A DNA stretch of 64,000 nucleotides. Origin: Coprinellus micaceus. Lineage: Eukaryota; Basidiomycota; Agaricomycetes; Agaricales; Psathyrellaceae. How positions within the stretch are numbered: the first letter of the stretch is position 1; every line of letters begins with the position of its first letter. Of this stretch, positions 27,301-37,182 are shown one piece after another. Position numbers and translations under genes: made by a program. The DNA lies in assembly GCA_951394405.1 (NCBI GenBank), contig OX596338.1, positions 3,348,001-3,412,000 of the forward strand. Direction: 5' to 3'. The notes under the pieces are model-generated. The model searched no databases. It was not told the origin of the DNA and saw only the letters and a list, made by a program, of their open reading frames with translations.

Positions 27301-27663
27301 CGACAATCTCCTCGGCCGTGGACTCGGCGTCGACCTTGATGTGATTGAACTGGATGCCTGCCTCCGTCGCAGCCTTGGCCTTCATGCGCACGTAGGTAGA
27401 GGAATCAGGACGCTCTCCCGCCTGGATGACGGCCAACGATGGCTGGAAACGGGGGAATTTGGCCTGGATGGCCTTGATTTGCTCGGCAACGCCATCCCGG
27501 GTCGACCTGGAGAAAAAAAAATGAGCACCTGCCGGCTGCTCGTACGACCTGCAACGCACCTGGCAAGCGACGTTCCGTCGATAATACGAGCCCCTCCGTT
27601 GCTGGTCATGGTCGAGAGATGTCGAAGAGATAAGATGCGTCTGCTTGCATATGGCAAGAGCAT
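24356..27663 (-). CDS. MIS1: C1-tetrahydrofolate synthase, trifunctional
   Basis: One polypeptide with an N-terminal methylene-THF dehydrogenase/methenyl-THF cyclohydrolase domain and a C-terminal formate-THF ligase. The dehydrogenase/cyclohydrolase part shows [14 protein letters not shown] with the catalytic Lys, [26 protein letters not shown] and [20 protein letters not shown]. The ligase part shows the nucleotide loop [19 protein letters not shown], then [34 protein letters not shown] and [17 protein letters not shown]. It ends [18 protein letters not shown] loop after VQLPL is longer than in characterised homologues ([15 protein letters not shown]). Start 27663 gives a leader [18 protein letters not shown] that looks like a mitochondrial presequence; an internal ATG at 27609 (MTSNGG) would give a cytosolic form. 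The symbol follows the mitochondrial yeast paralogue; ADE3 is the cytosolic one. The enzyme supplies one-carbon units for purine, thymidylate and formyl-methionine synthesis. Confidence 0.93.
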
Positions 27664-27970
27664 GATCCCTCCCGGCTAACGGAACCCCGTGGTATTGATT
27701 TGGGCTTTGCGCGTGGTTGGGGTAGGTGGTGGTGGGGAGAGAAGAAGGAGAACGTCGTTGACGACGACGACGACGAGAGCAGACAATAAATAATAGGCGG
27801 GAGGATGCTGGTCACGTCGACAAGGTCATATACCACTTTTTGTCAAGCGCTAGGCGCTTGTGACTCGGACTTAGCAAATCCGAAAAGTGCCAGCATTTCC
27901 TGGCTTAGTAAGCCGATATTTTCTAGGTATACCTCCGGAATAGTCCTCAGTTCACCCCACGTCAGTGACC
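27664..27970. promoter_or_regulatory. Short divergent promoter between C1-THF synthase and MGE1
   Basis: The two start codons are 307 bp apart, head to head, so both promoters must lie here or overlap the 5' untranslated regions. It contains an (ACG)n tract near 27761-27776 and a GGTGGTGGGG stretch on the C1-THF side. No TATA box is obvious. Co-regulation is possible but only inferred from spacing. Confidence 0.5.
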
Positions 27971-28745
27971 ATGAACCTCGCCTCCTCATTCAACCTCCTC
28001 CGCTCTTGCGCCCGCGCCTCGTCGTCAAGACCAGTCGCGAGGCCGGGTCTCCGTGCTCTCCAGGGACGCGTCGCACACCCAAGACGCTACTACTCGGAGA
28101 ACGGTGACAAGCCAAAGGAGGAGCCCAAGGCCGAGGGGAGCAAGCCCCAGGAGCCGTCAGAGAAGAAAGAGGGGTCTGAGCTCGAGACGAAGCTCAAGGC
28201 CAAGGAGGATGAGGCTGCTGACCTCAAGGTGCGCGCTGCTCCATTGCCATTCCGCTCACACGACGCTAAACCCCGAGCAGAGCCGGTTACAATACCTCCA
28301 CGCCGACTTCCTGAACCTCCAGAGGAATTCAGCTCGCGAGAAGGAGCTGGCGAAAGACTTCTCCATCACCCGTTTCGCCAAGGACCTCCTCGAAACCGTT
28401 GACGTCCTCGCCATTGCCATTAAATCCGTACCCCATACTGCCCTCTCTTCCGAAGCCGAAGCCCAGGCAAACCTCGACAAACCTCACTCCGTATACCTCA
28501 AAGACCTCCACACCGGGGTTGAAATGACCCACCGCATGCTCCTCCAAACACTCAACAAATACGGCGTCAAGTCTTTCGACCCAACGGGCGAGAAGTTCGA
28601 CCCCAATGAGCACGAAGCCCTCTACCAGGCACCCATACCCGGGAAGGAGCCCGGAACCGTCATCGACACACAAAAGATCGGGTACAGGATCAAGGACCGT
28701 GTACTACGAGCAGCCCAGGTTGGTGTCGCTCAGGATACCTCATAG
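27971..28745 (+). CDS. MGE1: Mitochondrial GrpE-type nucleotide exchange factor
   Basis: Two exons with a 52-bp intron (28229-28280) give 240 residues. The N-terminus (MNLASSFNLLRSCARASSSR, then RRYYSENGD) is an Arg/Ser-rich matrix targeting sequence. A charged coiled coil (SELETKLKAKEDEAADLK) leads into the GrpE core with YLHADFLNLQRNSAREKE, FAKDLLETVDVLAIAI, GVEMTHRMLLQTLNKYGV, FDPNEHEALYQAP and GTVIDTQKIGYRIKDRVLR. These are family hallmarks, including the long helix and the beta domain that contacts Hsp70. GrpE proteins exchange ADP on mitochondrial Hsp70 (Ssc1) during import and folding. Length matches yeast Mge1. The gene is convergent with the Phe-tRNA synthetase gene, with only 124 bp between stop codons. 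Confidence 0.95.
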
Positions 28746-28869
28746 TCGACGCCCTCCGACGCACTTTCTCGGACCCTCCCCTCATGACGCTGTACTGCTA
28801 TCCATATTATGTATTCACGATTAATGTACCCCCCACCACAACTCTAGATTATAGTATATTAACAAGCAT

Positions 28870-30329
28870 CTATCGGATTTCGACGCCGAATCGACTTTTG
28901 AGCTCGGACACAACTTGTCCCTGGATCTCATTGACTTCCTCATTTGACAGGGACCTGCAGCTGCGTGAGTCAAGTGAAGACGGGGAGCGCTCTAACGACG
29001 AACCTATCCATGGAACGGTAGTTAATGCGGTAGCACAAACTCGTCCTGTTTGTCTTGGGATGAACAAAGTGGTCGACCTGTGAAGAAGCTCAGTCGCAGC
29101 GTTCGAATGTTCTGGTCGCCAACACTCACCTTCTTGACATCCTCCACCAAGTCTCCCGCCGTATCTCGGACAAGGTCGCAAAAGTCGTTCTCATGAAGTG
29201 ACGTTTCCGTCGGGAGCCAGAAGCTCACGTCCTTGTAGCACGCAGGGAATTTAGAATAGGGCTTGAACGTCGTGATCTTTCCCTGCTGGAATTGAGAGTG
29301 GAAGCGGTCGTCCTGGGTCCAGAAGAGTCGAATGTCAGGGATACCGAAGAGGACCATAGCAATGCGTTCAAGACCTAATCCAAACGCCCAGCCAATCTTA
29401 TTCTGGACACCTATAACCGCACACAGTGAGTTCGAACATAGGCCAGGGAAGGGATGGATGGACGCACCAGCAGTATCCAGCGTATGCCGGATGACCACAC
29501 CCGACCCCAGAATCTCCAACCACTTGCCCTGGTAGAACACCTCCACCTCAAAGCTCGGGCTTGTGAAAGGAAAGTACGCCTCAATCCACCTCACCCTCAA
29601 CGGCTCCCCCTTCTCCGCGCCACCCCCAAACAACTTCAGGATCATCCCGTTCAGCGACAACTTGAGGTTCTTCGCCACCAGCTCCGAGAGTACGGGGTCG
29701 TGTCCCTCTTGTACGGGATTCGTCGGACTGACATGGGGCACGTCCTCAATCACGATATTCGACTTGGCCAGCTGTGCCTCCAAGAGCTCGTTGCTCTCCC
29801 TCACCTCCTTCAATCCCTCCGGACTCGCACCGAATACCCTCGCCCCCTCGACCTGGTGGAACACGGGGTAATGCGACCCGTCAATTTCGTCGCGCCGATA
29901 CACGTCGGCCGTAAGCAACCACTTCGTCTCCCCCTTCCTAAACATCTCGACTTCGTGCGCGGAGGTATGCGTCCTGAGCATCATGTCCTTGTTGACGTAG
30001 TAGCTATCCGTCGCCGCGCGCCCGGGGTGGTCCTTGGGGAAGCTCAGCTCGTCAAAGTTCTTGAACGGCGACACCACAGGCGAGAACGATGACACATGGG
30101 AGAACCCGGCGAAGTGCTCCTCGATGAGCCCGCGGAGTGTGCTGAGAGGGTGAGAGGGCTTGGTGTGCAGCCGGAACGGAATTTTGGAGAGGATGGAGGG
30201 TGTGACGTTGGTGACCTCGTCGACGGGGTATTTGGTGCCTAGGATTTCGACATGTTTTGAAGTGTAGCGTCGACGGGAGGCGATGTGGGTTGGGTTCCGC
30301 ACGTTGAGGCGCGTCAGTCGAGACAGCAT
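28870..30329 (-). CDS. MSF1: Phenylalanyl-tRNA synthetase, mitochondrial
   Basis: A monomeric class II synthetase that charges mitochondrial tRNA-Phe. The leader is MLSRLTRLNVRNPTHIASRR. Core blocks are HPLSTLRGLIEEHF, LRTHTSAHEVEMFRKG, LTADVYRRDEIDGSHYPVFH (motif 2 region), RWIEAYFPFTSPSFEVEVFY and GWAFGLGLERIAMVLFGIPD (motif 3). The C-terminal anticodon-binding FDX-ACB domain includes FPACYKDVSFWLP and ends RSLSNEEVNEIQGQVVSELK. Introns include one near 29413-29466 and two in the last 230 bp (donors after EDVKK and after RSMD). The last acceptor restores the frame to a stop at 28870-28872. Order and length (about 450 residues) fit the MSF1/FARS2 family. Confidence 0.95.
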
Positions 30330-30539
30330 GATCCCCTGTGCAGAGTCACAAGCGCCCGTGCCGCGCCGTGTTCAAGTTTTGAGGTTACGTAACTGTGATG
30401 ACATCATCCGCTCTAGGCGCTCGTTCCCGACCACCTCCTCGAGGTCCTCCAGTATTTGACGAATGTGTAGATACTACATGCTCTCAACTTTACATATTGT
30501 TACAATCTAAGACCAGCTTTCATTGTCCGTGTCCGTGAC

Positions 30540-31901
30540 TCACGCATCCGCAGGCACCTCCTTGTAGAACTTGAGCAAGTCCTGTACATCGTCTCGGCTA
30601 CCAAGGAAGACGGAACACCTCTCGTGGATGGACCTGGGAACGATGTCTAGAATACGCTTCGTACCAGTAGTAGCAATACCACCGGCCTGCACAACGAGTC
30701 AGCACCGATCTTTCGAAATGATACGCCTGCTACGCACCTGCTCCGTAAGATAGGCCATCGGGAAAGCTTCGTACAGAAGCCTCAGCTTGCCGCTCTTGCT
30801 CTTCTTGTCATCGGGATAACCAAAGATGCCACCGTAGAGAAGCGTACGGTGGACATCGGCCACCATGGATCCGATGTAACGCGCACTGTAGGGAGTCTTT
30901 GGGGGAGTAGGGTACTTGATGGAGTTCAGGTAGGCGGTCACAGGAGGGTGGAAGTACACCGAATTTCCTTCATTGAAGGAGTAGATCTTGCCCCGCGGGG
31001 GGATGGTGATCTGCAGAGGGACAGATCAGCACAAGGGTGGAATGAACGAGCCCGGATCTTACACTAGGATGGGTGAGAATGAACTCGCCGAGCGCGGCGT
31101 CGAGGGTATAGCCATTCACACCCTGGCCAGTGGAGAGGACCAAGTTGCACGACGAACCGTACCTGTAGAAGGTAAAATGAGACTAGAAACGCGCCACAGG
31201 AAGCAATCGGAAGCTTACATGGTATATCCAGCCGCAACCATCTCGCTTCCAGGCCTCAGAACGTCCTCGATCGTTCCTTTCGACTCAGGCCTCTACAATA
31301 GATATCACATCGCAGTCAGCTTCTGTCCTTCCATCTTCTAAATGAGAAACCAGTGGGAGAACTCACGATCCTGTAGATTCCAAAAATAGTACCAATGTTG
31401 ACACCAGCATCGATGTTGCTGCTTCCGTCGAGAGGGTCGAAAACCACGCAGTACTTGCCCTTATGGGAATCCTCGATGACAATCGCCTCCTCGAGCTCCT
31501 CCGACACGAGCACAGCGGTCTTTCCCGACGCGCGGAGGGCGTTGACCATGATATCATTGGAAAGCACATCGAGCTTCTTCTGCTCTTCACCCTGCACATT
31601 GGTCTCCCCGGCCAGGCCGACCCTGCGACGCGATAAGATTACCCCTCATGTCGATAAGGGGTCGGAGCACGTACAGGTTGATAAGACGAGCTTTCCTGAC
31701 GTTCGTCGCGATGAACTTGGATGTGAGTTGGATGGCGGTGAGTAGGAGCGTGAGATCGCCACTGGCAGCGGCGCCCAGACGGATCTGGTCATTCAAAACA
31801 TGGCTGAAGTACCCAGTAAGCCGTCACGATAAGCGCATTCTTATGGAGGCCGCTCACCGAGTGAGGGTAATGAGATCGGTGCTAGGTGCCTGCTCCTCCA
31901 T
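30540..31901 (-). CDS. FBP1: Fructose-1,6-bisphosphatase
   Basis: Hydrolyses fructose 1,6-bisphosphate to fructose 6-phosphate, the committed step of gluconeogenesis, in the cytosol. The protein starts [18 protein letters not shown]. Visible blocks are [57 protein letters not shown], the metal-binding core [29 protein letters not shown] and [20 protein letters not shown]. The phosphate-binding [20 protein letters not shown] follows. It ends FYKEVPADA at TGA 30540-30542. There are six or so introns of 50-60 bp. Length, about 340 residues, is normal. In fungi expression is usually glucose-repressed, but I saw no repressor site that I could defend. Confidence 0.96.
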
Positions 31902-32256
31902 CGTTAGTATGTAGTGGTATCGAAGATTCGGGTGATGAGGGGTAGAGTTGGGCCGGAGATGGTGGGGGTTCGAGTTCAAGATTGGAATTGGGGCGGGTGC
32001 CCGCTTAGAAATAGACGGACAGAGTCGGGCGGTCGAGTGGTCATTTGGTTCCGTTCCAGAGACTCTGAGATTACCCTCATCACGCTCCGACGGGATACTC
32101 GCGGAAACTCCAAGCCATCCCGGAACCCTATTCACGTGCCCGGATCTACCTTCTTCTGCGCACCGAGCAACACCGAGCAGCGGTCCGCCCTGCAATACGG
32201 TCCGTATGGGTTACGATTAGCGCTCGAGTCTGAAGGTAGTAGTACATGAATATCAA

Positions 32257-34291
32257 TCATCGCTTCCGTTTCGTTCCAGCGGTCACTATGGGCTCTTTCG
32301 ATTTGCGCGTCCGTAGAGGCTGCGGAAAGGCATCGCTGTCATCGTCCTCTTCCTCTTCTTCTGCCGCACCCGGAGGTCCTTTGGCCAACCCCGCGGGGTC
32401 CAAGCCCCTAATGCCGCTCGTGTTCGGACCAATAGTCTCTGGAGACGTCATTTCTTGGCCGGATCCAGATTCTTCCCCGCCCTCGTCATCTTCCTCCTCC
32501 TCCTCTTCATCATCCTCGTAGGCTCGCGATTGTGCTTGGGCAATGGCCGCGGCTATCTCGGCGCTGATGCTCGCTACCTGAGCCTCGAATGGGACTCCTT
32601 GGTAGGTGCCGTCGCTCGAAAGTATGGGCTGCTCGGTGTTGAACAAGGCGGAAATGGTCCGCACCGACTCGGCCAGGTGCTGTTCGTCGTCGTCGCTGAC
32701 TCTTCGCTTCTTCCCCTTAAAGTTATATTTCCTGTACAAAACGTTCAGTCCTCGTCACTCTATAAGCTTTCGAAGTGGTGCTTACACGTTTGGGTCTGGT
32801 TCCCAATTAGGGTCATGTGTCCGCATATGTGTGGTTAGCGTCGTTCTTCGCGTAAAGGTCTTCTCACAAGTCGGTGCTTGACACTTGTACGGTCGCTTCC
32901 CTGTGTGCGTTCTCCGATGCCTGGCCAAACTACTCGAGTCACCAAACGTCTTCCCACATCCTGGGTATTCGCAACAGTGAGGCTTCTCCCCTGTGTGTAC
33001 GCGAGAATGCACGTGGAGTGCAGAGCGCTGTTGCGATGGAATTAGGGCTGCTATGCCGAAGAAGGAAGGAAAGAAGGCGTACCTGGATAAAGGTCTTGCC
33101 GCACTTGTCAAATGTACACACGAATGGCCGCTCGCCAGTATGTATCCTCATATGGCGTGCAAGATCGCTCCGCCGCGTGAAGGATTTATGGCAGTTTTCA
33201 TATTCGCAAGTATGCTGGTTGTTGCCTCTGTCCTTGTCCTTGCCCTTCTTCCCAGACCTCTTACTTGGGGAGTCGGGCGGTGCTGGAGGAGGCAACGTCG
33301 ATGTGGAGGCAATGGGCTGGGCGTGCTCGAGTCTAGTCACAGGTGCCAAAGCGGGAAGCGTTGCAGTTGAAACGGGAGGCGGTGGCGGTGGAGGTGCTGT
33401 TATCGTTGGTTCCGCATCGACAGGCCGTGAATGAGATATGACAGGTGACGCATCTGGATCGGTCAGGCCATTGGGTGATGGGTGCGAAGCATCTGGATAC
33501 AGCTGCGCAGGGAACTGGCTCAGGATGTCGTTGATATCTGAGAACTCGCCAGGGACAGACACCGCGGGGAGGTCGCCCATGGAGTCGTTATCTACAGGTC
33601 CTGAAGGTTGATGTTCGGGCGAGGTGGAGTGGTGATGGTGTGCTTCTTCGCCGCCCAGAGTTTCCCTGTCGCTTGCATGTTCGTCTTCTGAGAAGAGATA
33701 AGTAGAGCCGTCGGATCCATCCCGCTCCCCGCGTTTCTTTCTTCTGTGCGTGGAGTCATCCTGGGGGTCGCTGGCGGTCAGGGAGTGGAAGGCGGGCGCG
33801 GTGCGCGTCGGTGCTTGTTCTCTGGGCATAGAGTCTCGACCCTCCTCGACCACACCCCGGGTCTGCATTGCCTGCAGAACCGCGACGAGATGGTTGAGTC
33901 CTGGCCCCAGCGATATGGAACCGCCCACTGACTGCACCCCCTCCAGGGATGCTTGGTCAGACCGCGACTCCTCGTGTTCTTGTCTCTGTTGAGCGGCGGC
34001 GCTGAGGAGGGCAGCGGATGCGGCTGATGCGTTCTGGTTCAAGAGGGTTGCGATTTCGCGTTCAAGAAGCTCCACAGTGTAGTCTGGGGAGGCGATATGG
34101 TCTGAAGAGTGGGAGGCGAACGTGTCGTGCAGCGAGGACAGGAGGTTCGCGCCATGGTCGAACTCTGGGGAGGGAGAGTGGGAATGTACACGGGAATCTG
34201 GAGAGCCGTGGTCGGCGTCGTCGTCGATGGTATCGTCGTGGACGACGTCTGAGAGGTCGAGAACGCTGTGGCCGGTGTCCAGGGTCGACAT
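32257..34291 (-). CDS. Four-finger C2H2 transcription factor with acidic tail
   Basis: Three exons (introns 33028-33082 and 32732-32785) give 641 residues from ATG 34291; an ATG 13 codons upstream (34330) is possible. The first 330 residues are Ser/Asp/His-rich and disordered, with PPPPPPP and a basic cluster [14 protein letters not shown]. Four adjacent TFIIIA/GLI-style fingers follow, each C-x4-C-x12-H-x3-H (CEYENC, CTFDKC, CEYPGC and CQAPTC starts), with TGERPF/TGEKPH/TGKRPY linkers. The tail has a second basic motif [10 protein letters not shown], two acidic runs ([15 protein letters not shown] and [10 protein letters not shown]) and a C-terminal TKRKR. It should be a nuclear DNA-binding regulator. 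Finger sequences resemble fungal Azf1-type factors, but I cannot name the orthologue. It is divergent from the Pmp3-like gene with 166 bp between starts. Confidence 0.85.
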
Positions 34292-34457
34292 GGGGGTGGA
34301 AGACTGTGGAAGAGAGAGAAAGGAAGGCACGAAGGTTGGAATGCAGTCACGGGGTTAAATGAGTATCCGGTCTGGGTGATTGCCTTTTTGGGCGACGCAG
34401 ACGTTAACACCGAACGACAACCTCCTCGACCACCCGCGCATCGCAGCATCGTCAGCC

Positions 34458-35495
34458 ATGTCCGAAATGGCGACGTACGGGGTCATGCCCACCAACGGCA
34501 AGGTCGACATGAAGCCCAAGGCCTGGCACGGCTACGCCGTAATTCTATTCATCCTCGGCACACTCGTCCCCCCGCTCGGTATGTGTCCCTGTCACACACG
34601 GGTAGGACCCTGTTTAATCTCAAAATAGCCGTCGCTGCTCGTTTCGGTATTGGCAAAGACTTTTGGCTGAACGTCCTGCTCACTATCTGTGGGTATATAC
34701 CAGGTATGTGCTCTGGCTCCGCCAACTCCACACCCCGCTGACGATTGCGTAGGCCATGGTCACAACTTTTATATCCAGGTGCGGACGAGTGAGCTCATGG
34801 TTGGAGTGCAAGTTTCCTCATGTCTTTCGTAGAACATTCGCAACAACAAGAACCACGCTCGTACTCCGAAATGGGTCCAGAAGTACGGCCTCGTCGACCT
34901 CTCAGAGATTCGCCGGAAGGAGCGCAAGTCCCAATGGGCGAACCGGTACAAGGATCGACTTCCCAACTCCGCTTTGGAGGGACAGCCCTTGGAGGCGGGT
35001 CAGGAGGGCGGATCGAGTGTCGATGTGTCCTATGGTGACGATGGGAGGGGGGCGAAGAAGCAAACTGACCTCTGGCAACGCGAGGATGAGCAATACTACA
35101 ACGCCGACCGGAACAGCACCAACTCTGGTGGGAGCCGATGGCACTATCCAGCCAACTTTGACGACGCAGTCATGGATTCTGCCATGCTCAAGGAGCGAAA
35201 GAAGAAGAAGAAGAGTAGTGACAAGAAGAACAGATGGGAACGAACGGAGGACGCTTATTCGCTGCCCCCGGACGACGAGGACAGCGGGAGGAAGAAGAAG
35301 TCGAAGAAGAAGAAGAGGAGGTCGTCCACCGCGGCGGGGAGCATTCGATCCACAGGCGACTCTGTCGAGTTCCCCGAGGACGCTGAAGGCGGACTTTATG
35401 GCAATACGACTCAAGTTCGTGAGTCCCCCGAGGAGGTCGATCGGAAGGATAGGACCACCAAGACCACCGATGCGGACCTCCGCCACGAATTCTAA
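34458..35495 (+). CDS. Pmp3/UPF0057 family membrane protein with long charged tail
   Basis: Four exons (introns 34579-34628, 34704-34752 and 34779-34832) give 294 residues. The membrane core is AVILFILGTLVPPLAVAARF plus FWLNVLLTICGYIPGHGHNF, the two-helix Pmp3/Rci2 signature with the PPLxV and CGYIPG elements. Pmp3 proteins are plasma-membrane proteolipids of about 55 residues that affect membrane potential and salt tolerance. Here the core is followed by IRNNKNHARTPKWVQKYGLV and about 200 hydrophilic residues with Lys runs (ERKKKKKSSDKK, RKKKSKKKKRRSS). Long tails are known in fungal members of this family. The start is the first ATG; a second, MATYG, lies three codons later. It is convergent with the NUR1-like gene. 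Confidence 0.85.
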
Positions 35496-35844
35496 TCGAC
35501 CACCGTCCCTCTCACTCCAACCTCTTTGCATACCCCGCCCTCTGCCACCTAGAAGCCTTGATGGCCTCCGCAGGATGACACGCCGCCAAGGGCTCCCTTC
35601 ACTACGCACCAGATCCCAATCAATCCTGCACTGCTCACATCGCCTTGCTCCAGGAATACCACAACCATCTCCCACTCTCCATAGTTATCGTAATCGCATC
35701 TATTTGCATATAACCCGGGTATGTTGTACTGTAGTTTATGTGGCCTTTTCCAATCGAACAGGATATTCATGCCTTGAGTTAGTTCTCATCGGGACGACGA
35801 CGAAGTGTGTGGGCTGAAGGCAGACGGTTGTATTAGGGGGCGCG

Positions 35845-37182
35845 CTAGAATAGGTTCACACATTCTGATTCGTGTGTCATAACACCAACGTCGTGGCGGA
35901 TTGGGTTCAGACGAGGATAGACGAACTGTAAAAGCAGTGAGAAAGCGCCAAAGCTATAAATTTAAGCCGTGTTACGTACCTTGTCGTTGTACTCGCTTAG
36001 AACCTCCGAAGCAATGTGCTCCTTGTCCTTGATCAAGGCTTGATAGGTAAAGATTAGGGCGTTGAGCTTTGAACAACGTTAGCACGGGAGCCTAACCACA
36101 AGAAGAATAGGCGTACTGTAATTGTCAACAAGCCCATGCTAAACAGCATCGCAATCCAATTGGCCGAGCTTGTTGCTAGCCACAGGAAAGCATGGACAGG
36201 GGAGTACAAGCTGAACAATTGGAGTTCAAGGTCGCCTGGGGTCCAAACGTTCAATTCTTGGATTTTCGAAGGCGAGAAAGCGTTCGGGTTGGCTGACGCT
36301 TGCGCAGGGGTGGCGTTGAAGAGGAAACGCCATGAATACTTGAACGTCTGCCAGGTCAGGCGGAGTCCACGCCTCCAGAGTGGCTTCGGCGCAGTATCTT
36401 CCTGATCCCAGTCTCGGTTCACAAACTTCGCATTGGGAGACGATAGAGGCTCTTGTTGCCTCATAAAGTGGTACTTTCGCGTTCGGGTGAAGAGGTATGC
36501 CGCGTTGGCGAATGCGACCACGATGAGCACAAGGGAAATGAGGGTAGACTGAGTATAACAGTTAGGTGAATTCCTTGACTACAAAGGGGAACGCACGTAC
36601 CCAATCTACCCAGGTATCCTCCTCCTCCACGTATATGTCATCCCAGTGCGAGGTTTCGCGAGCGTGTTTTACGCGTAATACGAGATTGGCCAAGTGCATC
36701 GTGCCAGCAATCAGACGCGAGGATGTCTGGGGAGCAGGTAATGGGACGTTTTGGGGGAACATCGACATATGGAACGCGATTGTTGAGGGGAGATCGTTCA
36801 TCCTAAATATACAATGAGCCTTGAAGGGCAGGAACACGGAGAAGAACACACACCTTTTCCACAAGCTCTTCTTGCGAACCAGCGCCTTTCTTGGAGCCTT
36901 GCTTGGAGTGTCCATACCACTCCCGACACCCATGCTCCTGCGTGCCTTCCTCTGCATCGGCGTACCATACGGTGGTGTAGCTAGGGACCTCGCCGCTTCC
37001 CAGTCGAAGGGTATCGAGGCTGAACGTGAGGGCCCCATGACGGGCGACCGGTACACGCCTATTGAGACTCGATTGCGGGGCGTTTTGGGCACCTTGGGGC
37101 CGGGACTGTCTTCGTTTCCCGTCGTCGAGCTCCTCGGCGAGCCGAACGCGTTGTTCTCTTGCGCGAGACGTCGCAGAGCCAT
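35845..37182 (-). CDS. NUR1: Nuclear rim protein NUR1-like (DUF2418)
   Basis: Inner nuclear membrane protein family that in yeast tethers rDNA and silent chromatin with Lrs4/Csm1. The start is MALRRLAQENNAFGSPRSST. A Ser/Arg/Pro-rich nuclear part follows (VPKTPRNRVSIGVYRSPVMG, PYGTPMQRKARRSMGVG), then the membrane domain: LPSTIAFHMSMFPQNVPLP, LANLVLRVKHARETSHWDDI, LISLVLIVVAFANAAYLFTR and LQLFSLYSPVHAFLWLATSS. The C-terminus is DKEHIASEVLSEYNDKFVYP, then RLNPIRHDVGVMTHESE, which matches the conserved end of the family. Five or six short introns; the last exon runs to TAG at 35845-35847. Length (about 330-340 residues) is typical. The N-terminal basic clusters could drive inner-membrane targeting. 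Confidence 0.85.
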
